The notes under the pieces were generated by a model. It saw only the letters and a program-made list of their open reading frames with translations. It had not been told where the DNA came from and did not search any database. From assembly GCA_002358905.1 (NCBI GenBank), contig DEPT01000021.1, forward strand, positions 1 to 27,616: a stretch of DNA of 27,616 nt, read 5' to 3'. Below, piece by piece: positions 23,951-27,616 of this stretch; position 1 is the first letter of the stretch, and the number at the start of each line of letters is the position of its first letter. The stretch comes from Akkermansiaceae bacterium UBA3385 (GTDB lineage: Bacteria > Verrucomicrobiota > Verrucomicrobiia > Verrucomicrobiales > Akkermansiaceae). The translations under genes and the position numbers were made by a program.

Positions 23951-26900
23951 ATGGAAACACGAATTGTTTTATCTGTTCGCTCAGTTGTGGCGGCATTGGC
24001 CATGGCTAGCGGCGCGGCTGCGCAGGATAATGATTTTGCTGCATTGAAGGCACATTGGAGCTTCGATGAAGGTCGCGATTGGCACAACATGCCGATGCCG
24101 TATCAGTATGATGGCGCAGGGGCGTATGAGCTGACGGGAAAGTCTGATGACCTGATGCTCAACGAGCAGCTCAGGGCAGATAATGCCGCCTGGGTATCGG
24201 GGCGTCAGCATGCCGGCATTGCACCCGGGCGCGTGCTCACCACCATGAAGGAACTGCCGTGTCTCAATGGCTCGATGACATTATCGTACTGGACTCGCCT
24301 GAGCGGCGCCCCGAATAAGCGCGGCGTCATTGGCTCGAACTACACGACCCTGTGGGGCGTGATGAATGACAAGGGGCAGGTGGGAATGAAGCTCAAAGGT
24401 AATCGCGTGGTGGAATCGCCTGTTGGCATCACAGATACGGATTGGCACCACATCGTCTTTACCCGCGATGCCGCAACGGGCAAGGTCGTGCTGTATCTGG
24501 ATGGCAAGGAAGTAGCCACTGGCGTGACACCCAAGGGCAAGCTGCCGGGGGTGTTCACCGCCCTGGCATCCAACAACGCCGCTCTGGACCAGATTCATAT
24601 CTTTGACAAGCCGATTTCTGCCGCAACGGTGGCGACGCTGTACGATAACCATTCCCCGCAGATTTTTGACCAGACGCATCTGGTGGAAACCTCCCGTCCC
24701 TCTGTTACGGGCAGTATTCTGCACCGCTTTTCCTATGATGTGGATCAGGACAAGATGCGCGTGTCATCCTTCACCCAGCCCGAGGGTGGCAAGGTGAGCA
24801 GCAACGGCGACGGTACCTTCACCTTTACGCCCGGGGAAGGCTTTGCCCGCACAGGTAAGACTTCCTTTGATGTAGTGGTGACCGATGACCGCGGTGGTTA
24901 CACCAAAGCCACCATGTATTTGCAGGACAGCCGCCATGTGGTGGCATCCCCGGTGCGCGAGTTCCGCTACTTTGGTGCTCTGCCGGAATTTTCCACCGGT
25001 GCGGGCAAGACGCAGAAGCACCGCAACCCGATGGCTATTTACACCCAGGGGGCGAAGAAGCCCGATTTGCTCATCCACGGTGATTCCCGCCTTTGGTACA
25101 GCTGCAATGAGTCCAAGCCCGGCAAGATTCTTTTTGCAGAGCCGCAGGTGCTGCGCACCACCACCAAGTCGGATTTCGAGACCGATGGCGCTGCGGTGCT
25201 GGAGGACAATAAGCTTATTGTCCGCAAGCCCGATGGTTCGCTGATGCTGGCATACGTGATGGGGCAGGATGTACCTGAGCTGGAAATTGGCGCGGTGGTG
25301 AGGAATACCACGGGTGCTCCCATGAAGCTGGAGGCTCGTCATTTCTCACTGGTGGATTATGACCACGACGGCACGCCGGACCTGGTGGGCGGCTTCAATG
25401 ATGGTCTGTACTACTTCAAGGGCAAGGCTTCGTTCTATGGCATCGGTGGGGGAGTCCGCAAAATTCGCGATATCAGCTTTGAGCCGGAACAGAAATTGAT
25501 TCACCGCCGTTCCTACTGCATTGCCCCCGGCGTGGGGGATTTGAATGCCGATGGTCGCACCGAATTGCTGTACGGCATCAACTGGGGCAACCTCATGGTG
25601 TGGATGAATGATGCCGCCAAGTCCACCATAGGAGATGGTACTTTCCTGGAACTGACGCTGGAAAACCAGCCGAAGGAACACTTTGTACGCGACCTCAACG
25701 GCGCCCACCTGGCGGTGGATGATTTTGATGGCGACGGCACGCCGGATATGATTCTGGGTGGCAATGCCGGACGCGAGCTGGTGAGTGCGCTGGGGGTGAA
25801 CCCCGAGACCTGGGCTGGTAATCTGGCGCTCATCGAAAAGGAACTCTACGACGGGCATGAAAATGACCTGGGCAAGGTGCTGGAGGCTGATAACCAGAAG
25901 GGACTGAAGCGCTACCGTCAGCTCATGTCGGGCTGGATTCGCTGGGCTGTTGACCAGAACACACCCGCCAAACGCAAGTCAGCCTGGTACATGCTAGCGT
26001 CACATGTGCAAAAATACCCCTTCCTGCAGCGCGGTGTGCTGAAGGATGCCTGGGTGAAGCGCGACAAGGGACAGGTGGTGAGCTATGGCGATATGCACCA
26101 TGTGCCTGGCATCTTCACCATGAACTGGATTGTGCTGCACCGTCTCATGCCGGATTCTGCCGCCCACCGCGTGGCAGTTGCGGATGCGCTGGGCATGTCC
26201 GGGCTGGACCGCGAGGCGTATCTTGCCAAGGGTATGCCCCTGGCGGATAACAACCGCTGCTCTGAAGGACAGCTGCGCGCCATTTGGGATTTGCTCAATT
26301 ATCACGCCCCCATCTTGTTCCCGGATGACCACATCTCCATCAGCCAGCATTTCGATGACGGTCGCGATGCCATGTGCTACATCTTTGAGTCCAACAAAAA
26401 TACCTTCAGCATGGAAGTGGGAAACAACCTTGCCGAGATGCACGGTGATATGGTGAAACTCACCGAGGAATGCTTTGGTGCCAAGGGGGCCGCCAGCGGC
26501 GACTATTACACCTTTGTGCTGGCTCACGAGGTGTGCCACTCACTGGATGGCTATGTGAACAATCGAGCCAACAAAGATCTGCGCCGCCGCTGGGGCGACC
26601 AGAATTACTACGCCGCCACCAATGCCGGACAGAACAGCGACATTGTTTCCAATGAAACGGGCTGGTGGGATCTGGGGCTGACCAGGGAACGCTTCAGGCA
26701 GCGCGGTCTGTGGGACGGTAAGAACGAGAGCTGGAATGATACCTGGAAGTCATACTGGCAGAAATGCCCGTACCGCAACAAGGTGTTCATGCGCGGTGAC
26801 ATCGACTGGTTCCTCTCTTCGCAGCAGGAATCGTTGGCTACGCAGGCAAACCACCACTGGGCCCGCTCGGAATCCCGACTCATCGGCGCCATTCTGCGCT

Positions 26901-27187
26901 ACCTGCAGGGCTATAAGTCCAACATCAATGAAGTTGTGTTCTTCCTCGACGTCCTCTCAGCCGGTCAGAACAAGCTGCCCATGCTGCATCCCTGGGCATC
27001 CGGCAAGCCGACGCTGGTGAACTTCAATGTGGAATATGCCTGGCTCACCCGCAATGACATGGGGTATATCACCGATGTGCGTATCGGTAACCGTCACTAC
27101 GGTTTCAACGTGGACGAAAAGGGGCGCGTGGTAGGTCTGCGCACTTATCCCTTTGCCGATAAGATTCAGGCGGCGGCCAAGAAGTAA
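23951..27187 (+). CDS. Large secreted LamG/FG-GAP/HEXXH multidomain protein
   Basis: 1078 residues. Signal peptide to about residue 24 (ASGAAA before QDN). Residues about 33-235 form a LamG/concanavalin-like domain (starts AHWSFDEG; contains TDWHHIVFTRDAATGKVVLY and LYLDGKEV). Residues 247-327 are a cadherin-like or Ig-like module (NGDGTFTFTPGEGF, FDVVVTDDRGGYT). Residues 335-620 hold FG-GAP/VCBS units with calcium-type loops: DYDHDGTPD (about 470), DLNADGRTE (about 530) and DFDGDGTPD (about 591). The C-terminal third is a predicted zinc peptidase: HEVCHSLDGY with His859, Glu860 and His863. The third ligand is uncertain, Glu902 (NETGWWD) or Glu960 (QQESLATQANHHW). A gluzincin-like surface protease acting on a sugar-bearing or matrix target is plausible. 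It is monocistronic, with promoter and terminator both visible. Confidence 0.87.
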   Translation: METRIVLSVRSVVAALAMASGAAAQDNDFAALKAHWSFDEGRDWHNMPMPYQYDGAGAYELTGKSDDLMLNEQLRADNAAWVSGRQHAGIAPGRVLTTMKELPCLNGSMTLSYWTRLSGAPNKRGVIGSNYTTLWGVMNDKGQVGMKLKGNRVVESPVGITDTDWHHIVFTRDAATGKVVLYLDGKEVATGVTPKGKLPGVFTALASNNAALDQIHIFDKPISAATVATLYDNHSPQIFDQTHLVETSRPSVTGSILHRFSYDVDQDKMRVSSFTQPEGGKVSSNGDGTFTFTPGEGFARTGKTSFDVVVTDDRGGYTKATMYLQDSRHVVASPVREFRYFGALPEFSTGAGKTQKHRNPMAIYTQGAKKPDLLIHGDSRLWYSCNESKPGKILFAEPQVLRTTTKSDFETDGAAVLEDNKLIVRKPDGSLMLAYVMGQDVPELEIGAVVRNTTGAPMKLEARHFSLVDYDHDGTPDLVGGFNDGLYYFKGKASFYGIGGGVRKIRDISFEPEQKLIHRRSYCIAPGVGDLNADGRTELLYGINWGNLMVWMNDAAKSTIGDGTFLELTLENQPKEHFVRDLNGAHLAVDDFDGDGTPDMILGGNAGRELVSALGVNPETWAGNLALIEKELYDGHENDLGKVLEADNQKGLKRYRQLMSGWIRWAVDQNTPAKRKSAWYMLASHVQKYPFLQRGVLKDAWVKRDKGQVVSYGDMHHVPGIFTMNWIVLHRLMPDSAAHRVAVADALGMSGLDREAYLAKGMPLADNNRCSEGQLRAIWDLLNYHAPILFPDDHISISQHFDDGRDAMCYIFESNKNTFSMEVGNNLAEMHGDMVKLTEECFGAKGAASGDYYTFVLAHEVCHSLDGYVNNRANKDLRRRWGDQNYYAATNAGQNSDIVSNETGWWDLGLTRERFRQRGLWDGKNESWNDTWKSYWQKCPYRNKVFMRGDIDWFLSSQQESLATQANHHWARSESRLIGAILRYLQGYKSNINEVVFFLDVLSAGQNKLPMLHPWASGKPTLVNFNVEYAWLTRNDMGYITDVRIGNRHYGFNVDEKGRVVGLRTYPFADKIQAAAKK

Positions 27188-27212
27188 TCAGCCCATTGAA
27201 TCTACTAAAAAC

Positions 27213-27249
27213 GCTTCCTCCTGGCTCTGCGTCGGGAGGAAGCTTTTTT
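27213..27249 (+). terminator. Rho-independent terminator
   Basis: GCTTCCTCC (27213-27221) and GGAGGAAGC (27235-27243) form a 9-bp stem with a 13-nt loop, followed by six T (27244-27249). It lies 26 nt after the stop of the 1078-residue protein. Confidence 0.88.
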
Positions 27250-27515
27250 CTGGCAGCGGGTGGGTTTCCGGTATCTACGCTCCCACCAATGCAGCCGAGG
27301 CAGAGCGCAGTCTTTTCAATATGGTGTCCCCGGGCTCTGAAATCATTACGCTCAGTCCCTTTGGTGGGTATTATTATGACCAATACGGGCTGGGTATGCC
27401 CCAGATTGAAGCCATATTCAGCTTCAGATCAAATACAGATGCCAACCCCGATAATAACTACGATAATGCCTATTTCGGTGAATTGCTCTCGTTCTATGCT
27501 GTTCCAATCAGGTAG
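27250..27515 (+). pseudogene. Orphan C-terminal gene fragment
   Basis: A frame of about 88 codons from just after the terminator to the stop at 27515 has the amino-acid make-up of a true protein (for example SLFNMVSPGSEIITLSPFGG and DNAYFGELLSFYAVPIR), but no promoter, no plausible start and no upstream domain. A short ORF from ATG 27321 is possible but would code only the end. It looks like the 3' remnant of a gene whose 5' part was deleted, perhaps by recombination next to the tRNA. Family not recognised; the Tyr/Asn/Asp-rich ending suggests a beta-rich secreted protein. Confidence 0.45.
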
Positions 27516-27559
27516 CGAAGCTACCCTTGCAATTAAATGCAGCAGGAATGTACATAAGG

Positions 27560-27592
27560 AAAAAGCCGCAAGCGCTTGACTTGCGGCTTTTT
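27560..27592 (-). terminator. Terminator of the tRNA transcript
   Basis: A perfect 13-bp stem, AAAAAGCCGCAAG (27560-27572) and CTTGCGGCTTTTT (27580-27592), with a 7-nt loop. It begins three nt past the 3' end of the minus-strand tRNA. Because it is symmetrical it can also stop transcription from the left. Confidence 0.88.
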
Positions 27593-27595
27593 CAA

Positions 27596-27616
27596 CGGAC
27601 AGGGAGGGATTCGAAC
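27596..27616 (-). tRNA. tRNA 3' end, probably tRNA-Ser (partial)
   Basis: Read on the minus strand: last base of the T-stem 5' arm, T-loop TTCGAAT, T-stem CCCTC, acceptor arm CCTGTCC and discriminator G, ending at 27596. No CCA is encoded (TTG follows). The discriminator G favours serine, but the anticodon lies beyond the window edge, so the identity is a guess. Confidence 0.75.

Noticed and set aside
27196..27579. Open frame running through both terminators near the tRNA
   Set aside because: It reads through two clear hairpins and its product is low in quality; the other frame holds the protein-like fragment.

Overview
The window looks like a chromosome segment of a Verrucomicrobiota bacterium, probably a host-associated Akkermansia-like lineage. 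I base this on three secreted proteins ending in PEP-CTERM sorting signals with Arg-rich tails, the many signal-peptide and lipoprotein genes, and the near absence of Shine-Dalgarno sequences. This is inference; no rRNA or other taxonomic marker is complete enough to prove it.

Layout. Positions 1-10.2 kb are conserved housekeeping DNA on the minus strand: rpsA (six S1 domains) with a clear terminator and a sigma70-like promoter, a small basic secreted protein, then a five-gene run hom > lysC > TPR protein > TPR protein > murJ. That run links aspartate-family amino-acid synthesis (threonine, lysine, diaminopimelate) with the lipid II flippase, through two membrane-anchored TPR proteins of unknown function. 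MurJ carries an extra loop domain of about 80 residues.

Positions 10.3-16.7 kb are an export region: a PEP-CTERM zinc-protease-like protein, a second PEP-CTERM protein, a nested-palindrome element of about 250 bp that resembles a MITE, a secreted protein with an acidic then Lys-rich tail, and a PEP-CTERM protein whose N-terminal half matches the catalytic layout of the streptococcal IgG protease IdeS/Mac (Cys94, His292, Asp314, Asp316). A small membrane protein follows it.

Positions 16.9-23.6 kb are an accessory island of secreted proteins and lipoproteins on the plus strand: a duplicated-domain secreted protein translationally coupled to an ankyrin protein, then several short exported proteins. 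Three transcription units share a related promoter and leader, three neighbouring genes share an almost identical signal-peptide DNA cassette in front of unrelated mature proteins, and a 49-bp direct repeat brackets one gene. It looks like a locus that diversifies by copying its promoter and export modules.

Positions 23.6-27.6 kb hold a strongly G-over-C skewed intergenic stretch, a 1078-residue secreted LamG/cadherin-like/FG-GAP/HEXXH protein, its terminator, an orphan C-terminal gene fragment, and the 3' end of a minus-strand tRNA (probably Ser) with its terminator. Several genes have a promoter -10 box only 8-12 nt before the ATG, which implies leaderless or nearly leaderless mRNAs.
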